The position numbers and the translations under genes are program-made. Below the pieces are notes generated by a model. It had not been told where the DNA came from. It ran no database searches and was given only the letters and a program-made list of their open reading frames with translations. Positions 1 through 5,166 of a stretch of 6,557 nt of DNA are shown one piece after another. Position 1 is the first letter of the stretch, and each line of letters starts with the position of its first letter. The stretch comes from Hyphomicrobiales bacterium (GTDB lineage Bacteria > Pseudomonadota > Alphaproteobacteria > Rhizobiales > Beijerinckiaceae): assembly GCA_028290085.1 (NCBI GenBank), contig JAQGKN010000435.1:1-6557 (forward strand), written 5' to 3'.

Positions 1-1174
1 CGATCTCGACCGCCTGAAGCCCCCCGCCCCCCCGCGCGCGGCCAAGGCCGATCTCGATGCCACCGTCGCGTTGCTGAAGGACGCAAAGCGCCCGGTGATC
101 CTCTGCGGCAGGACTGCCTGGTCGCAGGAATCGTGGGATGCCCGCGTGGCGCTCGCGGAGCGTCTGGGCGCCGTGGTCTTCACGGATCTGAAGAACCGCG
201 CGTCCTTCCCCACCGACCATCCCTGCCACCCCGTTGCGCCCTTGGAACAGGTGGGACGCTCGGGCGAGCATGTGCGGGATATCCTGCGTGAGGCAGATGT
301 ACTGCTGGCGCTCGACTGGGTCGATCTCGACAGCGCAGTGCGCCTGAACGGCACGAAACTCGCGGCCAAGACCATCCATGTCTCGCTCGACCAGCATCTG
401 CATAATGGCGCGCATATGGGTTATCTGGCGTTGCCGGAACTCGACATCTTCATGGCCGCCTCGCCCGACAGCGTGGTCGAGGATCTGGTGGCCGCGCTGG
501 GTGCGGGCAGCAAGCCCTGCTGGAGCGCACCTTCACGCCGCGAGGTGAAGCGCGACACCAGCCGCATCAATGTCGACCAGATTGCCCTGGCGCTGCGCGA
601 AGCCTTCAACAATCCCGATGAGGTGAGCCTCACGGGCGTGTGCCGCAAATGGCCTTCCGACATGTGGCCCTTGCATGATCCGCAGGCCTACTTCGGCAAG
701 GACGGCGGCGGCGGCATCGGCGGCATGCCTTCGATCTCGGTCGGCTGCGCGCTCGCCATGCACACGCGCGGACGCAAGACTGTCGGCGTGCTCGGCGATG
801 GCGACTTCCTGATGGGCGGCCACGCCATCTGGACTGCCGTTCGGCACAAGATCCCGCTGCTGCTGGTCATCAACAACAACCGGTCCTACTTCAATGACGA
901 GTTGCATCAGGAAACGGTCGCCAAGCGCCGGGGACGCCCCCTGCAGAACCGCTGGATCGGCCAGCAGATCGCCGACCCGGACGTTGATCTCGCCAAGTTC
1001 GCGGAAGCGCAGGGCGCCATTGGCATTGGCCCGGTGACCAATCCTGCTGAACTGGGAGCTGCCATGAAACGCGGCGCCGAGATTCTTGCAGCCGGTGGGG
1101 TTTGCCTGATCGACGTGCACGTCAATCCGGGCGAGGAACGCGGTGCGGCCAGCACAGGTCATCGCGCCACCTGA
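1..1174 (+). CDS. Thiamine-diphosphate-dependent enzyme, C-terminal part (acetolactate synthase/benzoylformate decarboxylase superfamily), 5'-truncated by window
   Basis: The reading frame is open from base 2 and encodes 390 residues to the TGA at 1172-1174. No start is needed in the window, because the gene begins upstream. What remains is the central domain (about bases 70-500) and the C-terminal diphosphate-binding domain (about 590-1140). The diphosphate/metal signature is clear: GDG at 794-802, followed about 26 residues later by three Asn codons at 872-880, which matches the family GDG-x(24-27)-NN motif that holds Mg2+ and thiamine diphosphate. A glycine-rich stretch with GGGGIGG lies just before it. 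The N-terminal pyrimidine-binding domain with the catalytic Glu is off the window, so the substrate (2-oxo acid decarboxylation or acetohydroxyacid-type condensation) cannot be called. Known for the family: cytosolic, usually dimer or tetramer. Superfamily membership is secure; the exact reaction is not. A hairpin terminator follows 13 bases after the stop, so this is the last gene of its transcript. Confidence 0.93.
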   Translation, partial: DLDRLKPPAPPRAAKADLDATVALLKDAKRPVILCGRTAWSQESWDARVALAERLGAVVFTDLKNRASFPTDHPCHPVAPLEQVGRSGEHVRDILREADVLLALDWVDLDSAVRLNGTKLAAKTIHVSLDQHLHNGAHMGYLALPELDIFMAASPDSVVEDLVAALGAGSKPCWSAPSRREVKRDTSRINVDQIALALREAFNNPDEVSLTGVCRKWPSDMWPLHDPQAYFGKDGGGGIGGMPSISVGCALAMHTRGRKTVGVLGDGDFLMGGHAIWTAVRHKIPLLLVINNNRSYFNDELHQETVAKRRGRPLQNRWIGQQIADPDVDLAKFAEAQGAIGIGPVTNPAELGAAMKRGAEILAAGGVCLIDVHVNPGEERGAASTGHRAT

Positions 1175-1187
1175 GATCCAAAGCGTG

Positions 1188-1212
1188 AAAGCCCGGCACG
1201 AGGCCGGGCTTT
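1188..1212 (+). terminator. Rho-independent-like terminator after the thiamine-diphosphate enzyme gene
   Basis: A perfect 10-bp stem (1188-1197 with 1203-1212, AAAGCCCGGC/GCCGGGCTTT) encloses a 5-base loop and starts 13 bases after the stop codon. The stem begins with AAA and ends with TTT, so it is nearly symmetric. The T run downstream is short (three T), so termination strength is uncertain. Confidence 0.8.
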
Positions 1213-1213
1213 C

Positions 1214-1254
1214 TGCCGTGGTCCGGGGCTGGGGGGCGAAAATAGACCACAGCA
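1214..1254 (+). repeat. Inverted repeat with G-rich loop just downstream of the terminator
   Basis: Arms TGC-C-GTGGTC (1214-1223) and GACCAC-A-GCA (1245-1254) pair over 9 positions with one C/A mismatch. They enclose a 21-base G-rich loop. It begins two bases after the terminator stem and has no T tract of its own. It may be a back-up 3' structure or chance; no function is shown. Confidence 0.35.
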
Positions 1255-1714
1255 CGCAATAAACGTCGCCCAAATGCTGAAGTTCCGAACTTTTCTTGCC
1301 CAAGACAGAGAAATGCTTCGAACTACGCTCCGACGTATGTCGGAAGCCGTTATTTTATTAGGTTTTTCAGCAAACTGACAAATCTAAACAAAAATCCGGA
1401 AAATCTAGGGCGGAGCAATCAGGGGCTTAAGCTGGAGCCACGGTGCATTCTTCTTTACCATTTCGCCCGATCGCGCCTCCAGGCCGCTTCAAAAAAGTCC
1501 CATGCTGCATGGTTCTGTGGCACAAACCTCGAAACTCACTGAATTCCTTGGTTAATTTGGCATTATCACAGAAACGTGATTAGCGGCCTCAACGAATCAA
1601 AATGCGCCGGAGGCAGCGTAAGTATAAACAATGTCTTGAGTATCGTTGTGCATCTATCGGCACTATAGCTTCACCATAGGAAAGCACCGTCAGAGTTGAT
1701 TGGTACGCGTTTTC

Positions 1715-1720
1715 AAGGAG
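1715..1720 (+). promoter_or_regulatory. Ribosome binding site AAGGAG deciding the start at 1729
   Basis: AAGGAG lies 8 bases before the ATG at 1729-1731, which is ideal spacing. It sits inside the 5' end of a longer open frame that begins with TTG at 1696, so it argues against that upstream start. Confidence 0.85.
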
Positions 1721-1728
1721 TTCGAGTC

Positions 1729-1959
1729 ATGCGTGAGTTGAGATCACAGTTCGTCGTCTGGGACCAGATTGGCGGCGGAAATTATATCATGATCGCGCAT
1801 GGCGACGGCGTTTATGAAAAGAAAGAGGGCTTTCGTTCTCGTCGGGAAGCTGAAGACTGGATCGAGCGCCGGCTGCGCAAGAGCCGCCTCGAGTCGCTCG
1901 AGGAAGCGGTCTTCGCTGAGCCCTGGCTGCGGGAAGCCCCGGCAGTTCGGATGCACTGA
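1729..1959 (+). CDS. Small protein of unknown function (76 aa)
   Basis: This 76-residue protein starts at the ATG 8 bases after AAGGAG and ends at TGA 1957-1959. I do not recognise a named family. The first half looks like short beta strands with aromatic residues (about residues 7-30: FVVWD, NYIMIA, GVYEKK). It is followed by a charged helix rich in Arg/Glu (about 38-61, with SRREAEDWIERRLRKSR) and a short tail. There is no signal peptide, membrane segment or Cys. The helix pattern of alternating acidic and basic residues suggests a small soluble cytosolic protein, but that is inference. Strong evidence that it is real: an excellent ribosome binding site, a strong terminator 27 bases after the stop, and terminators on both sides. 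That makes it a monocistronic unit with a long upstream leader region. Antisense and alternative-frame readings across the same stretch lack such signals. Confidence 0.8.
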   Translation: MRELRSQFVVWDQIGGGNYIMIAHGDGVYEKKEGFRSRREAEDWIERRLRKSRLESLEEAVFAEPWLREAPAVRMH

Positions 1960-1985
1960 CTATCTGACCGTTTCCATGGACTTCG

Positions 1986-2020
1986 AACGCGCCGTAGCCC
2001 CCGCTGCGGCGCGTTTTTTT
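1986..2020 (+). terminator. Strong Rho-independent terminator after the small gene
   Basis: A 13-bp stem (1986-1998 with 2003-2015) contains a single T/G wobble and closes on a CCCC loop (1999-2002). A run of seven T (2014-2020) follows directly. This is the clearest intrinsic terminator in the window and isolates the small gene from the substrate-binding protein gene downstream. Confidence 0.93.
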
Positions 2021-2047
2021 ATGAATCGGGCATCTGGCCCAGGGTTC

Positions 2048-2075
2048 GTGCGGGATGTGACCAATCATCCCGCAC
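2048..2075. repeat. Perfect 10-bp inverted repeat upstream of the substrate-binding protein gene (possible operator)
   Basis: GTGCGGGATG (2048-2057) and CATCCCGCAC (2066-2075) are perfect complements separated by 8 bases. There is no T run, and a strong terminator already lies just upstream, so a second terminator is unlikely. It sits 9 bases ahead of a TTGACT hexamer, a good place for a regulator binding site. Function is inferred only. Confidence 0.5.
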
Positions 2076-2083
2076 CCGCCAGC

Positions 2084-2112
2084 TTGACTTGGGGCAGCCA
2101 CGGGCTGACCCT
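2084..2112 (+). promoter_or_regulatory. Tentative promoter for the substrate-binding protein gene
   Basis: TTGACT at 2084-2089 matches the TTGAC core of alphaproteobacterial -35 elements. At a 17-base spacing the -10 position reads GACCCT (2107-2112), which is poor. The preceding terminator implies that a promoter must exist between 2021 and 2145. This is the best candidate and is weak in its -10. Confidence 0.3.
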
Positions 2113-2145
2113 CGCCCTTCCTCGAACGGCGAGCGGAAAATCTTT

Positions 2146-3117
2146 ATGCGTGCTCTGAAATCGTCTGCATTCATTCTGTCTGCCTTGGCGCTTCTCACGG
2201 GCTTCACCGCCGCGCGCGCAGCCGAGACCATCGACACGTTCAAGGTCGCAGTCGGCGCGCCCGGCAATTGGGACACCTGCATTCCCGAGGTCGGCAAACG
2301 CGCTGGGATTTTCCGCAAGCACGGCATCGAGATCGAGAGCCTGTTCACAAACGGTGGCGGCGAGACGATGCAGGCCGTGATTTCCGGCAGCATCGATATC
2401 GGCATCGCGGCGGGCACAGCCGCTGCCATGGGCGCGTTCTCCAAAGGCGCGCCGGTGCGCATTCTCTCCGCCGGGACGACCGGCGCGGGCGATCTGTTCT
2501 GGTATGTGCCCGCGGCATCGCCCTTGAAGAGCTTCAAGGATCTGGCGGGCAAGAATATCGGGTATTCCACCAACGGCGCTTCCACCCACACGACGCTGCT
2601 CGCTCTCATCGACACGTTCAAGGTGCCCGCGAAGCCTGTCGCAACAGGCGCCGCCGCTGTGACGCTGACGCAAGCCATGAGCGGACAGATCGACGTCGGC
2701 TGGGCGTCACCGCCCTTCGGCATCGAGGCGCTGCAACAAGGAAAGATCCGCCTGATCGCGCGCGGCAGCGATGCGCCCTCCACTGCCGAACAGACCGTGC
2801 GCGTGCATATCGTGAACGCCGATGTTCTCGAAAAGCGCCGCGCGGCCGTGAACCGCTTCATGGACGCGTATCGTGAAACCCTTGACTTCCTCTATTCGGA
2901 CCCGAAGGGGATCGAGCTTTATGCCGAGTACGCCAAGATCGACGTTTCGCTCGCTGCACGGATTCGCGATGACTTCATGCCCAAGGCGGCAATGAACCCG
3001 GATCGGGTCTCGGGCATCGACGCCATCACGCGCGACGCCATGACCTACAAGGTGATGCAGGCGCCGCTCACGGCGGCGCAACTGTCTGAACTGATCCAGA
3101 TTCCGCCGCGCCGCTGA
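2146..3117 (+). CDS. Periplasmic ABC-transporter substrate-binding protein, NMT1/SsuA-like
   Basis: The gene encodes 323 residues. The ATG at 2146 is chosen because it opens a classic Sec signal peptide: basic start MRALK, hydrophobic core about 8-20, and an ARA cleavage site after about residue 25. An upstream in-frame start would put charged residues ahead of it. The GGAAAA before this ATG is only a weak ribosome binding site. The mature protein has the features of the NMT1/THI5-SsuA-TauA type of binding protein: a first lobe with a GKxxGIFxKHGIEIE-like segment (about 50-63), NGGGETMQAVISGSIDIGIA (about 69-88) and GKNIGYS (about 135-141), where ligand-binding loops normally lie. Proteins of this group deliver small organic ligands such as sulfonates, pyrimidines or aromatic acids to an ABC importer. 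No permease or ATPase gene is next to it, so it is an orphan here and its ligand is unknown. It is preceded by a terminator and followed after 64 bases by an apparently separately controlled gene. Confidence 0.88.
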   Translation: MRALKSSAFILSALALLTGFTAARAAETIDTFKVAVGAPGNWDTCIPEVGKRAGIFRKHGIEIESLFTNGGGETMQAVISGSIDIGIAAGTAAAMGAFSKGAPVRILSAGTTGAGDLFWYVPAASPLKSFKDLAGKNIGYSTNGASTHTTLLALIDTFKVPAKPVATGAAAVTLTQAMSGQIDVGWASPPFGIEALQQGKIRLIARGSDAPSTAEQTVRVHIVNADVLEKRRAAVNRFMDAYRETLDFLYSDPKGIELYAEYAKIDVSLAARIRDDFMPKAAMNPDRVSGIDAITRDAMTYKVMQAPLTAAQLSELIQIPPRR

Positions 3118-3126
3118 GGGCCGCAG

Positions 3127-3144
3127 CCGTCATGATCCTGTAGC
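3127..3144 (+). promoter_or_regulatory. PHO-box-like element upstream of the GT4 glycosyltransferase
   Basis: CCGTCAT (3127-3133), four bases, then CTGTAGC (3138-3144) fits the rhizobial PhoB site CTGTCAT-N4-CTGTCAT at 10 of 14 half-site positions with the correct 11-base period. It ends 37 bases before the ATG at 3182, inside a gap of only 64 bases. No clear -10 element follows, so the call is tentative. The context of possible phosphate-starvation lipid genes raises its likelihood. Confidence 0.45.
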
Positions 3145-3167
3145 CAGAATCTGCTCAGCGTGTGGCG

Positions 3168-3173
3168 AAGGAG
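3168..3173 (+). promoter_or_regulatory. Ribosome binding site AAGGAG deciding the start at 3182
   Basis: AAGGAG lies 8 bases before ATG 3182-3184. It favours this ATG over the in-frame TTG at 3176, which would be only 2 bases from the site. Confidence 0.85.
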
Positions 3174-3181
3174 CCTTGCGC

Positions 3182-4237
3182 ATGAGCTGGATTGACACCC
3201 ACCATCCCGACGCCGGTCAAAGGCGCGTTCTCATCGTAAGCGACGCCTGGCGGCCGCAGATAAACGGCGTCGTGCGCACTCTCGAATGGCTGCGGCGCGA
3301 TGCGCCGCTGCTGGGGATTCACGTCGATCTGCTGACGCCCGATCTCTTTCGCTCGGCCCCAATGCCGACATATCCGGAGATCCGGCTGACCCTGGCCCTG
3401 CCCTCGGAAGTCGCCAAGCGTATCGATGCGCTGGCGCCCGATGCCATTCATATTGCGACCGAAGGGCCGCTTGGCCTGCTGGCCCGCCATTATTGCACGA
3501 GCCGGGGCCGCGCCTTCACGACCTGCTATCACACGCGTTTCCCGGAATATCTGGCGGCACGACTTCCGCTGCCGCTTTCCTGGAGCTATGCCGCGCTGAG
3601 GCGGTTTCACTCCGCTGCCGCCGCGACCCTGGTGGCGACGCCTGCCTTGCGCGACGAGTTGCAGGCGCGCGGCTTTACGCGGCTGAAGGTCTGGCGGCGC
3701 GGTGTCGATGTGGCGTTGTTCAGCGCCGGGAAGCCAGCTCTTGCCGACCTCCCACGCCCGATCTTTCTCTCCGTCGGCCGCATCGCAGTGGAAAAGAATG
3801 TCGAGGCCTTTCTGGCGCTCGATCTTCCGGGCACGAAAGTGGTCATTGGTGACGGCCCGGCGCGTGCCGATCTCGCGCGCCGCTATCCGGAGGTACATTT
3901 CCTGGGCGTCCGCACCGGTGCTGAACTCGCGGATCTCTATGCCTCGGCGGATGTGTTCGTCTTCCCGAGCCGCACCGACACGTTCGGGCTCGTGATGCTG
4001 GAGGCGCTCGCGGCCGGGACGCCGGTTGCCGCCCTCCCGGTCACTGGCCCCCAGGAGGTGCTGGGGGCATCAGGCTGCGGCGTTTTGAGCGAAGACCTGC
4101 GCGCAGCCGCTATGGCAGCGCTGAGCATTTCACGCAGCGCCTGCCGCGCCTATGCGAGCCACTACGGTATGCGCGAGAGCGCGCATAGTTTCTTCGGGCA
4201 TCTCGGGGAAACCCTGGTGACCGATCAGGCGGCCTGA
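3182..4237 (+). CDS. GT4-family glycosyltransferase (GT-B fold), possible diacylglycerol glycosyltransferase (Agt-like)
   Basis: The protein has 351 residues. The N-terminal acceptor domain opens with VLIVSDAWRPQINGVVRTLEWL (split here as about residues 16-27 and 28-37), the glycine-bearing loop typical of SQD2/PimB/MgtA-like GT4 enzymes, and continues with a YHTRFPEYL motif (about 116-124). The C-terminal donor domain has VGRIAVEKN (198-206), giving the phosphate-binding Arg200 and Lys205. It also has SRTDTFGLVMLEALAAG (263-279) with the conserved Glu274; the first acidic residue of the usual E-x7-E pattern is Asp266, which is common in this subgroup. It retains the nucleotide sugar stereochemistry if it behaves like the family. 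No membrane segment is seen; such enzymes act at the cytosolic face of the membrane. Its stop overlaps the convergent phosphoesterase gene by 13 bases. Neighbours point to a lipid acceptor, as for Agrobacterium Agt, which makes glucosyl- and glucuronosyl-diacylglycerol; other acceptors (mannosylated lipids, sulfolipid-type) remain possible. Confidence 0.88.
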   Translation: MSWIDTHHPDAGQRRVLIVSDAWRPQINGVVRTLEWLRRDAPLLGIHVDLLTPDLFRSAPMPTYPEIRLTLALPSEVAKRIDALAPDAIHIATEGPLGLLARHYCTSRGRAFTTCYHTRFPEYLAARLPLPLSWSYAALRRFHSAAAATLVATPALRDELQARGFTRLKVWRRGVDVALFSAGKPALADLPRPIFLSVGRIAVEKNVEAFLALDLPGTKVVIGDGPARADLARRYPEVHFLGVRTGAELADLYASADVFVFPSRTDTFGLVMLEALAAGTPVAALPVTGPQEVLGASGCGVLSEDLRAAAMAALSISRSACRAYASHYGMRESAHSFFGHLGETLVTDQAA

Positions 4238-4241
4238 TCGG
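4221..4241. terminator. 21-base palindrome spanning both stop codons of convergent genes; possible bidirectional terminator
   Basis: CCGATCAGGC (4221-4230) and GCCTGATCGG (4232-4241) form a perfect inverted repeat around a single G. As RNA it would give a 9-bp stem with a three-base loop on either strand. It contains the stop of the GT4 gene (4235-4237) and of the phosphoesterase gene (4225-4227 on the reverse strand). Neither side has a real T run, so intrinsic termination is plausible but unproven. Confidence 0.5.
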
Positions 4242-5046
4242 CTTCAAGCACTGCCTTGCGCGCGCGCGGAGCCGGCCTGGCCAGCACCGCCTCTGCGGCA
4301 TCGGTCCAGAACACGAGTTCCAGCCGTCCGTCAGGATGTTCCACGACAGCGGAATTGGATTCCACCCAGTCGCCCGTATTCAGATAGAGCAGACCGTCCA
4401 ACTGCTGATGCGCGGGCCGGTGGATGTGGCCGCAGAGCACGATCTCGACGTCGTGCTTGCGCGCGTCCATCGCAACGGCGTGTTCGAAGGCGCTGATGAA
4501 ATTGACGGCGCGCTTCACCTTCTGCTTGCTCCAGGCCGAGAAGGACCAATAGGGCAGATTGAATGCGCGGCGAACGCGGGCGATCCAGCGATTGAGCCAG
4601 ATCGCGAGATCGTAGGCGCCATCGCCGAGGAGCGCGAGCCAACGCATGTTGCGCACGATCGTGTCGAACTTGTCTCCGTGCAGCACCAGCATCCGGCGCC
4701 CGTCGGCGGTGACATGGATTGCCTCTTCAACGATCTCGATGCCGCCGAATGTGGAGCCCGCATATTCGCGCAGGAACTCGTCGTGATTGCCGGGCACGTA
4801 GACGAGCCGCGTTCCCTTGCGGACCTTGCGCAGGATCTTCTGCACGACGTCGTTATGCGCCTGCGGCCAATGCCACGACGCGCGCAGCCGCCAGCCGTCG
4901 ATGATGTCGCCAACGAGGTAGATCGTGTCGGCATCGTAGACGCGAATGAAATCGAGCAGCGCCGCCGCCTGGCATCCGCGTGTGCCCAGATGGACATCCG
5001 AGATGAAGAGGGTTCGGACTGGGATGATTTCGCTCTTTCCCGGCAT
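4225..5046 (-). CDS. COG2908-type metallophosphoesterase, PlcP-like phospholipase C candidate (often annotated UDP-2,3-diacylglucosamine diphosphatase)
   Basis: The protein has 273 residues. The ATG at 5046 is chosen because GAGGG lies 6 bases upstream and the conserved fold starts 10 residues later; the frame is open to 5253, but that extension is low-complexity. The dimetal phosphoesterase motifs are all present: SDVH (Asp17, His19), GDIID (Asp47), GNHDE (Asn87, His88), HGD (His123) and GHIH (His207, His209). It therefore looks catalytically intact. The GNHDE block differs from classical LpxH, which has GNRD. The sequence pattern (HLGTRGCQA, YLVGDIIDGW, GDWVES) is that of the alphaproteobacterial COG2908 group that includes Sinorhizobium PlcP. 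PlcP cleaves phosphatidylcholine to diacylglycerol and phosphocholine in phosphate starvation. No signal peptide or membrane span is seen. The gene is convergent with the GT4 gene and divergent from the GT21-like gene with 120 bases between starts. PlcP function is inferred from motif and context; a lipid A-type or other phosphoesterase is the alternative. Confidence 0.9.
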   Translation of the reverse strand: MPGKSEIIPVRTLFISDVHLGTRGCQAAALLDFIRVYDADTIYLVGDIIDGWRLRASWHWPQAHNDVVQKILRKVRKGTRLVYVPGNHDEFLREYAGSTFGGIEIVEEAIHVTADGRRMLVLHGDKFDTIVRNMRWLALLGDGAYDLAIWLNRWIARVRRAFNLPYWSFSAWSKQKVKRAVNFISAFEHAVAMDARKHDVEIVLCGHIHRPAHQQLDGLLYLNTGDWVESNSAVVEHPDGRLELVFWTDAAEAVLARPAPRARKAVLEADQAA

Positions 5047-5102
5047 GGTCTTCCCTCTCTTCTCGACAGCATGGGGCCTGCTCAAGGCTGCTATGGCCGA
5101 GT

Positions 5103-5124
5103 CCTGTCTCACTTTCGTGACAGG
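5103..5124 (-). promoter_or_regulatory. CTGTC inverted repeat in the divergent promoter region; weak PHO-box candidate for the phosphoesterase
   Basis: CCTGTC (5103-5108) and GACAGG (5119-5124) are inverted copies 10 bases apart. On the reverse strand this reads CTGTCAC-GAAA-GTGAGAC. The first half fits CTGTCAT at 6 of 7 positions; the second fits at only 3 of 7. It lies about 60 bases upstream of the phosphoesterase ATG. It may be a degenerate PHO box or another regulator's site. Confidence 0.3.
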
Positions 5125-5126
5125 CC

Positions 5127-5144
5127 GCTTCATCCGTCTGTCAT
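5127..5144 (+). promoter_or_regulatory. PHO-box-like element upstream of the GT21-like glycosyltransferase
   Basis: GCTTCAT (5127-5133), CCGT, then a perfect CTGTCAT (5138-5144) match the CTGTCAT-N4-CTGTCAT PhoB site at 11 of 14 half-site positions. It ends 22 bases before the first ATG of the gene. No clear -10 is visible in the G-rich bases after it. With the inverted CTGTC pair just upstream there are three CTGTC cores within 41 bases. Confidence 0.5.
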
Positions 5145-5166
5145 ACGGCGTGGGTAGGCGAAGGGC

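Larger units (their letters stand above)
1213..1728. other. Gene-poor intergenic region (about 515 bases) with AT-rich core and short palindromes
   Basis: I see no convincing protein gene here. The part from about 1345 to 1405 is clearly richer in A/T than the surroundings. Perfect short inverted repeats are AAGTTC-C-GAACTT (1280-1292), TCCGAC-GTAT-GTCGGA (1329-1344) and CCATGC-T-GCATGG (1500-1512), possible binding sites for dimeric regulators. A TATAAA at 1623-1628 is a possible -10 element for the small gene at 1729, but no good -35 lies at the right distance. TTGAGT at 1636 followed by CACTAT at 1661 is an alternative with a too-long 19-base spacer. A small RNA gene could hide here, but no known RNA family was recognised. 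Confidence 0.6.

Noticed and set aside
533..1303. Long reverse-strand open frame antisense to the thiamine-diphosphate enzyme gene
   Set aside because: Its protein has no recognisable domain. It is a shadow expected in GC-rich coding DNA and it runs across the terminator.
1375..1406. CTGACA followed by AAATCT as a promoter in the AT-rich leader
   Set aside because: The spacing of 20 bases is too long and the -10 match is poor.
1511..1530. Sequence resembling an IS6- or IS5-family terminal repeat (GGTTCTGTGGCACAAA)
   Set aside because: The likeness is loose. There is no transposase gene, no matching inverted end and no target duplication in the window.
1502..1555. Tiny open frame (17 codons) in the leader region that could be a leader peptide
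   Set aside because: There is no ribosome binding site and no codon run such as would signal attenuation.
2019..2861. Reverse-strand open frame antisense to the substrate-binding protein gene
   Set aside because: It has no family resemblance. The forward frame has a signal peptide and binding-protein motifs.
4225..5046. Classical LpxH (lipid A pathway) identity for the phosphoesterase
   Set aside because: It has GNHDE instead of the GNRD block of LpxH and sits between two glycosyltransferases with no lipid A genes. It cannot be excluded by eye, so it is kept only as an alternative in the annotation.
4336..5157. Forward open frame antisense to the phosphoesterase gene
   Set aside because: The opposite strand carries five intact metallophosphoesterase motifs. 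This frame has no domain and no ribosome binding site that I can see.
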